Shown here in pieces: positions 42,667 to 54,140 of a stretch of DNA of 64,000 bases. A program made the position numbers and the translations under genes. Positions within the stretch are counted from its first letter, which is position 1, and every line of letters starts with the position of its first letter. Origin of the DNA: Nilaparvata lugens (taxonomy: Eukaryota; Arthropoda; Insecta; Hemiptera; Delphacidae); assembly GCF_014356525.2 (NCBI RefSeq), contig NC_052518.1, positions 31,825,464 to 31,889,463 on the forward strand. The letters are read 5' to 3'. The notes under the pieces are model-generated. The model was not told the DNA's origin. It saw only the letters and a program-made list of their open reading frames with translations, and did not search any database.

Positions 42667-44515
42667 GTTGAACAGTTCATTTTTTTTTAATATTTAATTG
42701 TTAATCAGTTATTTGAAAACATGACCGGCTGATTTGACTTTCTCGGTTACTGAGCAATCTGGCAACACTGTACCCCATAAGACCAATGCTGCAGTCTAAG
42801 GTTTGCACGGACAATAGATCCTTCCAAAGCATTTATGCATTAATTGAGTTCATTGAGTTGTGGATTTTCAATTATTGTGACTAGTGTACAATAATTTTGA
42901 TTGATATTTTGAACTGTAGTTATAGTCTGGGCGCAAATGTCATGAAAAAGGCACTCCGTGGTAATTTTTGAGTAACAGCCGTGGAAGGTGTCTCAATTTC
43001 TTCCTTAGGTCTAGCATTATAAGGATCGCGATGATGATAAGTCGAAATCACAGGCAAACACCTCAAAAACAAGATGGCCGCTAAAAGTTTTAGGGTGTTT
43101 CTATATCGCATGTATTTCGATAACCGTTTAAGGTATTCTACCGTTTTTTGAACAAAAATATTTCAATGATCTTCCTCTACAAATTCTGTTCTATAAAATG
43201 TCCCTCAAAAACGCACATTTTATTAGTTATAGCTGGCACGATGAAATTCGTACCGTCAAAAAGTCAATGTATCTCAAATCACACTTGACTTTATTTGGTG
43301 AATTATGGAATTAATCTGACAATCAATGATTTCATTTACATCTCAATATGGACTTCCTATGTGCATATTCATGCAGCATTTATTATTCCGAAAACATATT
43401 CTTTTCAATCAAATGGTAGTAATATCCTATATTATAAAACGAGCAATTTGTATTTTTATGTTTAGATGTTTACATGTTTATATATCTGTATGTGACTGGA
43501 TCTCGAAAACGGCTCTAACAATTCTCACGAAATTTGGAACAAAGTAGCTTTATGATATGAAGATTCGATTGCACTAGGTCTCAACCCTGGGATAACTCGC
43601 TGAAGGACATTAAAGGGATAAATACGTCCTTGGAAAAACAGCTGGAAATTTTTTCGTCTGTCGATTCCGTAATGGAAGAGAATGAACGAGTGCATGTGTG
43701 GGACCATCAAGCTTATCTCACGAGAAGAAAAACTCTTTTTCTTTTTTTTAGAAAATATGTATACTTCAGACAGTCCAAAATAGTAACTAGATGATGTTAG
43801 TGTAGAATAGTACATAGTATATTAACAAATATTGTAGCTAACCTAGTATATATTATTTAAAATTGAATTCATAGTATATCTATTTGTAATTAGTTATGTG
43901 TTTGTTTTTTGAAGTGTGAATAAATTGTTATTTTGATGAGTGATAGTAGCTTAACCTGGATTTTGATTTGGACTGTATAAATTTGAAAAGGAACAGTTTT
44001 GGGCATAAGCCTGTTGTGCTTCCTCATAACTGTAAAAATAATTGTACATCCACAATAATTGTACTTCCCACAACTGTAAAAATAATTGTACGACTGAGAA
44101 AATTCATAAATAAATATGAACTATAAATTCAGTCTTTACAAAAGAAAATTCTTCGAATTTGATTTGTTCATAGTTGTTGATTGTCAATAGATGGTCCAAG
44201 AAATTTGCGATATATGATGAATCACACAGAATTCCATATTCTTCCATTTTAGGATAAATATATGCTAAGCTAAATTCATGAAAACTGTCAATTATTCTGA
44301 CATTCTTCAGTAATAATTAATGAATGCAATATGAACAACTCTTCGTTAGTCGCTCGGCCGACAATTTCTAGAACACAGGTCTGTAAAATGGATTAATAAA
44401 TTATTAATATTATTAGCCCCCCTATTAAAATTACTGTTCAGGAACCATCTTCAATATAAAACTACTTCTCAGAACGGCATGCAACTTTTTAGAATATATT
44501 GTGTGAATATTGAAG
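42667..44515. other. Repeat-like intergenic DNA, no gene supported
   Basis: Contains phrases shared in style with the DINE-like repeats (AAGATGGCCGCTAAAA near 43070; CTCGAAAACGGCTCTAACAA near 43502), so older copies may be present. The 63-codon minus frame at 42920-43111 has a signal-peptide-like start but lies over this repeat-like DNA. Confidence 0.4.
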
Positions 44516-44624
44516 ATGGTTCAAATCCAACGGTCGTGACCACAGAGTATGCATGTACTCTTCTTAAACAGAAAACACTTTTAAGTTTTATAATATAAAA
44601 ATCCAAAATAACCTCCTTTTTCAA

Positions 44625-44930
44625 ATGTATCATTCCAACATTCCCAACCCCCCCCCCCTCATCAGTGACAAACCCAGCCTTGCCTCGCTCTTGAACCTAC
44701 CAACAATCTGCCACATTCCCCCCTCCTTACCCAAACGTTTGCCCCAACAACCTACATCACCTTCAATCCATCAAGAAAACGTTGAAAATCCCACTGTCCT
44801 CAACCTATCCTCAAGAAACCTTTCACCTACAGATAAATCAGTCCTCAACAAGGGTCTCTCTTTTGCCCCAACTCCCAAACTCAATGCCATCAACCTCCTC
44901 TCTCATCCTCCTACTAACGGGCAAAAGACT
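44625..44930 (+). pseudogene. Penelope-like ORF, N-terminal part
   Basis: Pro-rich, then VLNLSSRNLSPTDKSVLNKG followed by LSFAPTPKLNAINL. NLS...L...E..LL.KGL.F.P.P is the conserved block upstream of the RT in Penelope-like proteins. The frame is cut by the T-rich LINE 3' end that follows. Confidence 0.75.
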
Positions 44931-45118
44931 TTGTTCTTTTTTGTTAGTAGTAATTTTATTTTGCTCTGTGAAAATCATGTTTGTTTTTTTCCTTTTCTCT
45001 TATTATACGGTATATATTTTTTAGTTTTAAATTACAGTATGTTATTATACTCAAGAGAAGGAACTTGTACTATAATTTGTTTTGATGCAAAATAAAAAAT
45101 TATTTGATTTGATTTGAT
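44930..45118 (+). mobile_element. LINE 3' end inserted in the Penelope-like ORF
   Basis: About 190 bp of AT-rich, non-Penelope sequence ending AATAAAAAATTA and three TTTGA-type units. It resembles the ending at 14297-14337 and separates two parts of the same Penelope reading region. The target duplication could not be assigned. Confidence 0.65.
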
Positions 45119-45159
45119 TTACTGTTCACTTCACTAGATATCTCAGATGGCAAGTATAC

Positions 45160-46505
45160 TTCAGTGGCAACAACACCTCAGACCCTTCTTAACCACCCCC
45201 CCCCCACCGACTACTTCAAACCAAATCATCAAAAAGTTTGCCCCAAAATCCAATCGTGAACCATAGTCTCTCCCAGCCAACCACCCTGTTGAAATCTTCT
45301 GCAATTTACTCCTCAACAAAATCAGCTCTAGAACATTCAATGAATCCCTCACTTCAACCCCCAACCTCACACCCCAAGAGTTCAAATCCATCAAAGACCA
45401 TCGCTCTGACCCTAGTATTTTTATCACCAAAGCTGACAAAAGCTCAACCACAGTCTTACTGAACACCACTGATTACATCAAAGGAGCCAACCGGCAACTC
45501 ACCAATCCCGAACAGTATCAACTCCTGCCTTCTGACCCTACTCCACGAATCCAAAGGAAAGTGTTCAAATTTCTGATGCAATACGGTCCATCTGAAGGCC
45601 TCTCAGACTCAGACATCAACATCCTTTCGCCAGACACTCCCAACACACCACACTTCTATCTTCTTCCAAAAATCCATAAAGAAGGCAATCCTGGTCTTCC
45701 CATTGTTTCAAGCATAAATAGCCCAACCGAACGAGTCTCTGCCCTTGTTGATTTCCACCTCCAGCCCATTGTTGCCTCCCTACCCTCTCATCTCAAAGAC
45801 TCCTTCCACTTCATAGATATCCTAAGAAACACAACCCTCCCAACTGATCAACAACTCCTCCTTGTTACCATTGATGTGGCCTCCCTCTACACATCCATCC
45901 CCCATTCTGAAGACTTAAAACCCCTTAAGCATTTCCTCTCCTCACGTCCCACACCCTCCACCCCTTCAACCACCTTCCTAGTAAACCTTGCAAAACTGGT
46001 GCTCACAAGCAATGCCTTCAGGTTTGAAGATAAATATTATCTTCAGACTCAGGGTACAGCCATGGGCACCAGGATGGCACCATCCTATGCAAACCTGTTC
46101 ATGGGCCTCCTTGAACAGGATTTCTTTTCTAAACAAACCCTATCCCCCCTGATATGGCTCCGTTTCATTGACGACATATTCCTCATATGGCCTCATGGAC
46201 ATGATACCCTCCCCCACTTCTTCAATCAACTCAACTATAACTACTCTGTCACCTTCACCTGGAATATCTCTGAATCCTCCATCAACTTCCTTGATGTCAA
46301 CGTAATCCATTCCAACTCCAATGCCTTATCCACCAATACTTTCACCAAATCCACCCACACTCAACAGTTCCTACACTTTGAGAGTTGTCATCCCTACCAC
46401 ATCAAAAGATCCCTCCCACGTTCCCTCTCAATCCGAGGCCAACAAATTTGCAGTGATCCCCACCACTTTGACCAGTACCTCAAAAACTCCACCAATCCCT
46501 CCTGA
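45160..46505 (+). pseudogene. Penelope-like reverse transcriptase
   Basis: After an early frameshift and a TAG near 45268, one frame is open from about 45271 to 46505. It reads SIFITKADKSSTTVLLNTTD (fingers), HFYLLPKIHKEGNPGLPIVS, LVTIDVASLYTSIPH (motif A), QGTAMGTRMAPSYANLFMG (motif B), RFIDDIFLIW (motif C, 46164-46175), SINFLDV, and CHPYHIKRSLPRSLSIRGQ. LPKIHK and the S-LYTSIP form of motif A are Penelope hallmarks. The RT would copy the element RNA at an endonuclease nick. The open RT palm looks only mildly decayed. A stop at 46505 and a frame change separate it from the endonuclease. Confidence 0.92.
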
Positions 46506-46525
46506 AATGTAACTATCCTGAAAGG

Positions 46526-47158
46526 TTGTTACTGAAACAAATCTCCTCCAAAACAGACACTAATCCAACCACAAAAAATTCCCAAATCCCACAAACTCCA
46601 AAGCTCTGTACTACCTACTTCCCTGGAATCGAAAACCTCAAGCCTGTCCTTGAATATCTGTTCCATGTCGTCTCCTCCAATCCCTCTACCAAACACCTTT
46701 TCCAGCAACCACCCACCCTCATTTACAAGCAGCCTCCCAACCTCAAAAGATTTTCTAATAAAAACCAATCACTCACCTCTGATGAAATCCCAACTTCACC
46801 TGGTACCCTACCCTGCAAACGCCCCCGCTGTAAAACCTGCCCTATCACTGATCCTTCCATTTCCTTTACCAGTCCTATCACCAACTACACCCATCAAATC
46901 CATCAATCCAGTAATTGCATCTCCAAAAATTGCATCTACCTCCTTTCCTGCAACTTCTGTCCTGCCTTCTACATAGGTGAAACCACCACTGCCCTAAACC
47001 TCTGGATCAACAATCACAGGGCTTCCTTAGAAAAAATAATACTTCTCTACCCATCCCCACACATGGCTCTGAGCACAACAAGAACTTTGACCAATGCTTC
47101 AAAGTCAAAATCCTTGCCACCCTCCATCCAGCAACCCCCTCCATACATGTCAAGATGA
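46526..47158 (+). pseudogene. Penelope-like linker and GIY-YIG endonuclease
   Basis: Reads a linker, then LPCKRPRCKTCPI (the Cys-rich motif that precedes the nuclease in this group). The GIY-YIG core follows: NCIYLLSCNFCPAFYIGETT, TALNLWINNHRAS. In these elements the domain nicks target DNA. The tyrosines of the GIY-YIG pair are present as IYLL and FYIG. LNLWI has W where R is usual (LNLRINNHR), probably a decayed catalytic Arg. After NHRAS a frameshift leaves the rest (HNKNFDQCFKVKILATLHPA) in another frame up to a stop near 47158. Confidence 0.88.
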
Positions 47159-47239
47159 AATAATTGGCTTTTATTTGGGTGCTTGGAGCTGCTTCCAGAA
47201 CTAGTCTCAACAGACAGCAATAGTACCATAGCTATTAAC

Positions 47240-47749
47240 TCTACACCAACTGTCCAATTAAATTGAAATAAATTTCATCATATATAAGAAATTTCACTGC
47301 TATCAAATATATAATAAATTTTCAATAAAAATAAAAATTAAAATTAAAATAAATTTAATTCCAATTCAATTCTATAATTCCATTTCCTAATTTAATTCTA
47401 CTTCATTTCGGATTTCTAATTTTAAATCTCCTCTTTTCTATCAATTCATAATCTACACCTTTCCTTATCCATAACCCACTCAAATTTGAATTCTCCCGCT
47501 TTGAATAACCCACCATGGCCCACCAACTAATCCCATAATGCTTCTTCAATCAGTGCGCCTCCATTCGTCTGTGCTCTATGGTCTACACAACATCTCTACC
47601 GCGTCTCTGTGGTCACGACCGTTAGAATGTTCAAATCTGCACCACTTCACTTCCTGCTTGATTGACAGAGGGGACCCAGCTCCCGAAAATTCTCGTTAAA
47701 ATGTAAGTTTTTAAGTGTTTTTAATCTATCCTTGTTGTGTGTATCCTGT

Positions 47750-47819
<70 letters not shown>

Positions 47820-48000
47820 TAAAACAGGAGACACAAGATATAGATTGAAAACACTTAAAAACTTACATTAGAAATGGGAAAATTTTCGGGAACTGAGTTC
47901 CCTTCCTCAACCGAGCAGACTGCAGTTTTGAATCCAACGGTCGTGTGAACACAGGTACGCACGGAGTTTCAATTGTAGCAGCAGAGACCACAGATTACGC
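47240..48000. repeat. Penelope-like terminal repeat, palindrome around (AT)n at 47753-47816
   Basis: Left arm, about 47600-47750 (GTGGTCACGACCGTTAGAAT, CCCGAAAATTCTCGTT, ATGTAAGTTTTTAAGTGTTT), is the inverse of 47817-48000 (AACACTTAAAAACTTACATT, TTCGGGAACTGAGTTCCC, GAATCCAACGGTCGTG). The dinucleotide run is at the centre of symmetry. Confidence 0.75.
47753..47816 (+). repeat. (AT)n microsatellite
   Basis: About 32 TA units at the centre of the first palindrome. Confidence 0.97.
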
Positions 48001-48540
48001 GGTGCAGATGGATGGAGAGAAAAAGGGTACAGATTCAGTTGACATTATGGGGTATTTAGGGGGCGGTTACAAACAGGATATTTAAGATTTGAGTGAGTTA
48101 TGAATGAGGAAAGGTTTAGCTTATGAATTGATAGAAAAGAGGAGATTTAAAATTATAAATCAAAAAAGAATTAGACTAAAATTGGTGAAAGGAATTGTAG
48201 AATTGAACTTGAATGAAATTTATTTTCCATATTTTTACATTTAATATATATATTTGGGTGCTTGGAGCTGCTTCCAGTCCTGGTCTCAACAGATAGCAAT
48301 AGTACAATAGCTACCAACTGTTTAATTAAATTGAAATAAATTTCATCATATCATAATAAATTTCACAGCTATCAAATATATATATTAAATGTTCAATAAA
48401 AATGAAAAATAAATTTCATTCAAGTTCTCTGCTGCTACAATTGAGTCACCTTGCGTACTCTGTGGTCACAGGACCGTTGGATTCAAAAATGCAGTCTGCT
48501 CGGTTGAGGAAAGGAACTCAGTTCCCGAAAATTAACTAAT
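48001..48540. repeat. Further Penelope-related repeat, inverted and direct pieces
   Basis: TTGGGTGCTTGGAGCTGCTT at about 48254 repeats the 3' region of the long copy (47175). CTCTGCTGCTACAATTGAGT (48426) and GTTGGATTCAAAAATGCAGT repeat the terminal-repeat phrases in the opposite orientation to 47910-48000. Confidence 0.7.
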
Positions 48541-48542
48541 TA

Positions 48543-48923
48543 ATATCCCCTGACTCTGTACCCTTTTCCTCTCCATCCATCTGCACTGCGTAATATGTGG
48601 TCTCTGCTGCTACAATTGACTCTCTGTGCTCTGTGGTCACGGCCGTTGGATTTCAAACTGTACCACTCACTGCTCGCTTGAGGAAGGGAACTCAGTTCCT
48701 GAAAATTTTCGTTTATAATATGTAAGTTTTCAAATGTTTTAAGTGTTTTCAATCTATATCTTGTGTCTCCTGTTTTAATTTATATTACAAACTTTAAAGT
48801 GTCTTCTGTTATGTATATAGCATATCTGTGAGTTCTTAAGTGTTTTCAATCTATTCATGTCTTGTGCCTCCTGTTATAATATATATATATATAATATAAT
48901 ATCTATATAATATCGATATATAT

Positions 48924-48966
<43 letters not shown>

Positions 48967-49203
48967 CACATTGAACAGGAGACACAAAATATAAATAGAT
49001 TGAAAACATTTGAAAACTTACATATTATAAACGAAAATTTTCAGGAACTGAGTTCCCTTCCTCAAGCGAGCAGTGAGTGGTACAGTTTGAAATCCAACGG
49101 CCGTGACCACAGAGCACAGAGAGTCAATTGTAGCAGCAGAGACCACAGATTACGCAGTGCAGATGGATGGAGAGGAAAAGGGTACAGAGTCAGGGGATAT
49201 TAT
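48543..49203. repeat. Second Penelope terminal-repeat palindrome around (AT)n
   Basis: 48543-48780 and 48967-49203 are near-identical inverted copies. The two arms give almost the same translation on opposite strands (NENFQELSSLPQASSEWYSL in both), which shows how little they have diverged. The interval holds TTCTTAAGTGTTTTCAATCT and an AT-rich run at 48882-48965. Confidence 0.85.
48882..48965 (+). repeat. Imperfect (AT)n microsatellite
   Basis: TA repeats with AATAT and CGAT interruptions at the centre of the second palindrome. Confidence 0.95.
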
Positions 49204-49513
49204 GGGGGTATCTAGGGGGTGGGGGGGTTACAAACGGGAGATTTAGGATCTGAGTGAGTTATTTTTTGATTTCTGATTTTAAATCTCCTCTTTTCTATCA
49301 ATTCATGAGCTACACCTTTCCTTATTTATAACCCACTCAAATTGGGAACTCAGTTCCCAAAAATTTCCCCCCTTTCTAATGTAAGTTTCTAAGTGTTTTC
49401 AATCTATTTATGTCTTATGTATCCTGTTTTAATTCATATATATATATATATATATATTACTTTTATTAATTCATATTACAAACTTAAAGTGTTTTCTGTT
49501 ATGTGATATATAT

Positions 49514-49577
<64 letters not shown>

Positions 49578-49596
49578 TTGAAAACACTTAAGAACT
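49204..49596. repeat. Terminal-repeat remnants and (AT)n runs
   Basis: Contains GGAACTCAGTTCCC, TAAGTTTCTAAGTGTTTTCA, and (AT)n at 49436-49456 and 49508-49575. AGATTGAAAACACTTAAGAA then leads into the inverted Penelope copy. Confidence 0.75.
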
Positions 49597-50026
49597 CACA
49601 GTTGGTGTAGAGTTGATAGCTATGGTACTATTGCTGTCTGTTGAGACTAGTTCTGGAAGCAGCTCCAAGCACCCAAATAAAACCAATTATTTCATCTTGA
49701 CATCTATGGAGGGGGTTGCTGGATGGAGGGTGGCAAGGACTTTGACTTTGAAGCATTGGTCAAAGTTCTTGTTTTCAGAGCCATTGCTAGGGATAGGTAG
49801 GGATGTATTATTTTTAAAGGAAGCCCTGTGATTGTTGATCTGGATGTTTAGGGCAGTGGTGGTTTCACCTACGTAGAAGGCAGGACCGAAGTTGCAGGAA
49901 AGAAGGTAGATGCAATTACTAGATTAATGGATTTGGTGGGTGTAGTTAGAGATAGGACTGGTAAAGGAGATGGAAGAATCAGTGATGGGACAGGTTTCAC
50001 AGCGGGGGCATTTGCAAGGTAGGGTA
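49597..50026 (-). pseudogene. Inverted truncated Penelope-like copy (GIY-YIG end)
   Basis: Close reverse complement of about 46805-47240. On the minus strand it reads CPITDSSISF, IYLLSCNFGPAFYVGETTTA, INNHRAS and the KNFDQCFKVKVLATLHPATP tail before the stop. It keeps YVGET in the GIY-YIG core and spans the CCCCCGCTGTGAAACCTG Cys motif at its upstream edge. No RT part is attached, so it is 5'-truncated. With the long copy it forms a head-to-head 3'-end pair across the palindromic terminal repeats. Confidence 0.85.
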
Positions 50027-50169
50027 TAGGCCATTTTAGTTTCTCGATCACAATCTGGAACACTCTGTATACAGAAAACCAACCCATACAAATAGATACC
50101 TCAATGCACTCAATCTCATCATCATCCCGCACATTCCTTCTCTGTAGTCAATAGTCTAATCTTTTGATC

Positions 50170-50870
50170 TATCCATCTCACTGACGAAAAAAGCGAAGAA
50201 GAGGAGATCAAGACAATCAAATCAATACTGAAGTGTAATGTTTATAATAATAGAATAATTGAAAAATCTTTGAAAAAACAACTAACACCTCCAAAACCTG
50301 AAGAAAAACTCAAGGAAGTGAAAGCATATAAAAAAACTGTCCCCCTTCCATACATCAAGGGTACCACTGACCGTATTGGAAGAATACTGAAAAAAAACAT
50401 CTATTCAAACCAGTCTACAAACCTTTCGAGATGAGAGATAGAAAACCAAAGCATTTACAGCATCTCCTACCTGTATTGTGAAAAGATGTATGTGAGTCAA
50501 ACAAATAGAAGAATTTCAGCCAGGATAGAGGAACACAAACTGAGCATAAAAAACAAACAATCAACCTCAGCTCTTTACAACCACGAAAAGAACACAGGAC
50601 ACAAAATAAACTTTAATAATTATTAACAAATAGGCAATATTCAAGATTTTCGGTTTAGGATTGTACGAGAGGCTCTGGGAATAGAGAAACAATGTTGCCT
50701 TAACAAAAGGGATGACAGTACAAATATCTCTTCTCTTTGGAAAACCATTCTGAACACAACAAGCACATCACAAAAGCCAGACACTTCTCTGGGAATTCCA
50801 TTCACCCAGCAGCGCCAGGCCGAGCACGTGGAAAAAAGAGAGGGGAGGAGGTACTCCCTTTGACCATGAG
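50170..50870 (+). pseudogene. Fragment of a second Penelope-like family (GIY-YIG end)
   Basis: Reads KTVPLPYIKGTTDRIGRILK, then ISYLYCEKMYVSQTNRRISA, RIEEHKLSIKNKQSTSALYN and HEKNTGHKINF. After a frame change come FRIVREALGIEKQCCLNKRD and DSTNISSLWKTIL. LPY-KG-S-RI-RIL preceding C-C---YVGQT-R---R--EH---I is the Penelope-type linker and GIY-YIG domain of a lineage distinct from the adjacent elements. YVGQT is YVSQT here. Several stops are present. Confidence 0.75.
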
Positions 50871-51181
50871 GAAGAATTTCCAAAATACCCCTCATTCCAA
50901 TATTACAATTTTCGACTGACTGTACAGTCATTCTATCAGGGCTCGAATAATTTTGAAATTTTAATTAAATAAAAATGGAAGGGAATAATTTCTTTATGTA
51001 AATATCAACACCTTTATTCAAAGACATATTAACTGCATGCGTGCTGATACAGTATTGATGAAACTGTAGACGTTTACTCAGCACTTTGTCTCAAAAAACT
51101 GTTCTAGCTGAAAAATTGATAATCCATGCCACGTGTAGGCCTATACATTGCATCAGGAAAACGAAGTTTCAAAACTATCCC
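50871..51181. other. Intergenic DNA, nothing recognised
   Basis: AT-rich flank between the Penelope-like fragment and the next inverted-repeat element. Confidence 0.3.
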
Positions 51182-52098
51182 CCAGTTGCACGTAGTCGGT
51201 TAACGATAAAATGCTATACTTTAATCGTGATCAACGCTAACCAAAGCATTTTGGTTGCACAAAACAGAAATTTCAAGCGATAATGCCGATTGAACTAACC
51301 AATGCAAAAAAAATTAAATTCTGATTAAATGGCATCATTTTAACGGCAATTAGCTGAAATGAAGAACATTTGGTTGCACAAAGGTAAAAATCTAAAAATG
51401 CAATTTAAACTAATCAACTTAAAAAAATTTAACAGGCCATTCACGGGGAATTGAATCCAACTAACGCCTATTAGGTACCTACTGATAGCTATCCTCCAAT
51501 TAGTTTTTGGTGAAAAAAACTACAAAATTCAAAGTATAAGCTAGATATATGATGAATTTCATCCATTAATAAAATAGAAAAGTGTATTTAGCTAATATTA
51601 GCATTCAAAATTAGATTCTGATTTTTGAGGTTTGTATTCGATCTGGTTCGTATGCAGATAGCAGGACACTGGCGACAGACAGACCATTTTTATGGCGCAT
51701 GTGTAATAAATAGTCACCGCTTCAATAACATAACCTCACTTTTATGTCATTTGTTCAGAACTTCCACTAGTTGCAGAATAATAATATAAAATATAGAATA
51801 ATAGAATAAGTTATAGAATAATAATATAAAATATAAAATTAGTTATAGAATGATGATATGAAATATAGAATAATAATTCTATAACTGGTCTAAGGTTCAG
51901 AATAATAACATCTGTCGGTTAAACAACAGAGTTGCCGGATTGTGAAACCGTTAAAATCTTGGTTAGTTAACCGGAAAAATTAATCGGAATTAAAAAATAA
52001 CCGATCTTTGTGGAACAGAAATTAAACCCTAAAACTATCGCTGATTTGTTAATCATCGGTGATGTCCATATTTAACAGACCCACGTGAAACTGGCCAT
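51182..52098. mobile_element. Possible inverted-repeat element (CCAGTTnCACGT ends)
   Basis: The left end CCAGTTGCACGTAGTCGGTT and the reversed right end CCAGTTTCACGTGGGTCTGT share about 16 of 20 positions. The interior has GGTTGCACAAA at 51252 and 51370, the core of the hairpin MITE at 39.6 kb, and AATAATATAAAATATAGAAT-type repeats at 51780-51890. The boundary call is tentative. Confidence 0.45.
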
Positions 52099-52559
52099 TT
52101 TATGTTTTTTCTGAACAGATGTTTTTGTGATAATTTCTTCGATTATTATACAGAGTTTGTGGAAAAAGAAAATATTTATTAACTATTGAAACAATACTAT
52201 TATTATATTTACAATAAAAATATTATCATTATTGTTAAAAATATTTATCAATTATCAAAAAATGTTATTGAGGTTAAGTGGTATCAGGTAGAAAGCAGTA
52301 ACAGAACAGCTGATGTTCCTTTTTTAATTTCGATCATATGATTTGGTTATTGTTTATGAAATCGTATGTACCATTAATGAAATTTAAACATTTATTCTGA
52401 AAAATCTAGAAGGAAAATCGAAATTTGGGCTTCAAGGTGCAAGAGATTGATATTTTTAGAATCTATGTGCAAAATTTGGAGATCTAAATCATTCCCGTTT
52501 TTCCGGTATGCAATCCACAAGTTGACATGTTTTGATGTGAACAAACAAACACAAAAAAC

Positions 52560-52562
<3 letters not shown>
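52099..52562. other. AT-rich DNA, nothing recognised
   Basis: No domain or structured repeat was found. Confidence 0.3.

Positions 52563-52611
<49 letters not shown>
52563..52611 (+). repeat. (AT)n microsatellite
   Basis: About 24 uninterrupted TA units. Confidence 0.97.
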
Positions 52612-52614
<3 letters not shown>

Positions 52615-53479
52615 GAAGCTATATAATAATGATATAGCTATATAATTTCTAATCAGCTCAACATAACTATTTGATCCAATCAACATGGAACACGTCGTGA
52701 TAATAAAAATAAACTGAAATACCATATAAAACATGAGGCAGCCAAATATCAGCTATGAAACACGGATAACAGTTGAGTTCTCACGAGTTTTTCCAGTAAT
52801 TATGGAAGAATATAGAATGTATTGGTTGGATAGCATTGTGATACTCATAGATTCACTGTAAGCTGTCAGCGTTGTTTGCATTTAAAGCATGTGTGTCATT
52901 TTTATGGAATACTGACAGTTTAAATTGAAACTCGTTGCTGTTTGGCGGCCTTTCTAGAGACACCAAAAAGTGAAAGAGAGTATAGCAAGAAGCAGGAAGA
53001 AGACGAAAAAGGAAGATAGCAGAAGGATGGTAAGAAAGAAGATAGAAACACTTTACAGGTTGGTCTGCTCTAGTGCTCTCGGCCGTTTTGATGTACCGTT
53101 AGGTGGCAAGGTGGCAAGTCAGGCATTACATCCGATCAGCTCCAACACTTTTGTCTGTAGTTGGTTCTCTGTTCCTTCCAGTCAATGAAATACTATTCTC
53201 TACTCAAATATTTTAATCCCACCAATATAGCATTCCCCAACCCTTATCCTGGGATAATGTTAGTGGAAGGGGTATTATATTCCAAATATGTAATGGATTC
53301 TTCGCGTGGACTATCCAACGTACCAAAATTTAACCACGGACTTTTCTACGAGTTGCTAATTATATTCTGTTACTGTTAAATGTATAGCAATGTAGCTGTT
53401 ACTGTTGAGAGAACTTCACTATTTCACTGAAAATACGTTTAAAATTGCCGTTATTGTGTTTTCTATAAGCAGCTTCTTT
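52612..53479. other. Intergenic DNA, no gene supported
   Basis: Open frames at 52970-53188 and 53161-53379 overlap, share no domain and lack splice support. Confidence 0.3.
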
Positions 53480-54140
53480 ATTATCATATCGACAGAATTA
53501 ATTGTTCAAATTTGGTACACAGGTTAGCCTAACATTGTTTGGGGTTAAGTAAGTTTTCCCAGGGTTTTCAAGTTCGACTGTACTTGTAAGTCTTAACTCG
53601 ATACACAGGTTCAGTTAGGTAATGGAGGTACTAAGCTATAGGTTTTTCATTCCTCCAGTTCTTCATCAAGTTTTCAATGCGTTTCAACTAGATTTCTAAA
53701 GTAAATTGAAACTCGAAAGAATTATATATGAATGTTTTGTGAATTCTTTATATCATTTCTATCTCAAAATTCAAAGAAACCACGTCTCTACGTGGGAATT
53801 ATCTCCCACGAATATTTTAATAATTCTGATCAAAATAAATAATTTTGTAACCCTGCTCTACATAATTCAGATCAAACGATGTTTGAATAGAGCCTGATAG
53901 TCTCTTTTGACTGTTGGTCAGTTGGTCTTATTAAATTTCTGGATGATTCAGCCGTGACGGAACCCCTTGGTTAGACTGATAAGGGAAACATCAATTTGTT
54001 TTCGAAAAAGCTGAAAAACGCTGAAAAACATATAAAAACGCCAAATTCGAGCGTATATCTTAAAAACGAAATTGTAGTCCTCTCAACATAGAATTTGTAG
54101 ACTCTACCTGAACACATGTACGATTTTTTTATTATAATGT
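53480..54140 (-). repeat. Interspersed repeat related to 35140-35720
   Basis: GTTCAAATTTGGTACACAGG (53502) parallels GTTCAAACTTGGTACATAGG at 35347. AAAACGCTGAAAAACATATA and ACGCCAAATTCGAGCG near 54010-54050 mirror the TGCGTTTT/ACGCCC phrases. Copies are strongly diverged and orientation is mixed. Confidence 0.45.

Larger units (their letters stand above)
44516..47240 (+). mobile_element. Penelope-like element, long plus-strand copy
   Basis: The 5' end carries AAATCCAACGGTCGTGACCA, also found in the terminal repeats at 47.6-49.1 kb. Next come an N-terminal region (from 44625), a LINE insertion (about 44930-45118), the RT and a GIY-YIG endonuclease domain. The 3' region holds TTGGGTGCTTGGAGCTGCTT. 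RT plus C-terminal GIY-YIG without an AP endonuclease is diagnostic of Penelope-like elements. Frameshifts make it inactive. Confidence 0.9.

Noticed and set aside
42920..43111. 63-codon minus frame with a signal-peptide-like start (MRYRNTLKLLAAILFLRCLP)
   Set aside because: It overlaps repeat-like DNA (AAGATGGCCGCTAAAA) and has no promoter or splice support.
47007..47229. Minus frames over the Penelope-like 3' end and their plus-strand twins near 49613
   Set aside because: Antisense readings of the GIY-YIG end, mirrored because the two copies are inverted.
48540..49215. Pair of 70-codon frames with the same peptide on opposite strands
   Set aside because: A consequence of the inverted Penelope terminal-repeat arms, not genes.
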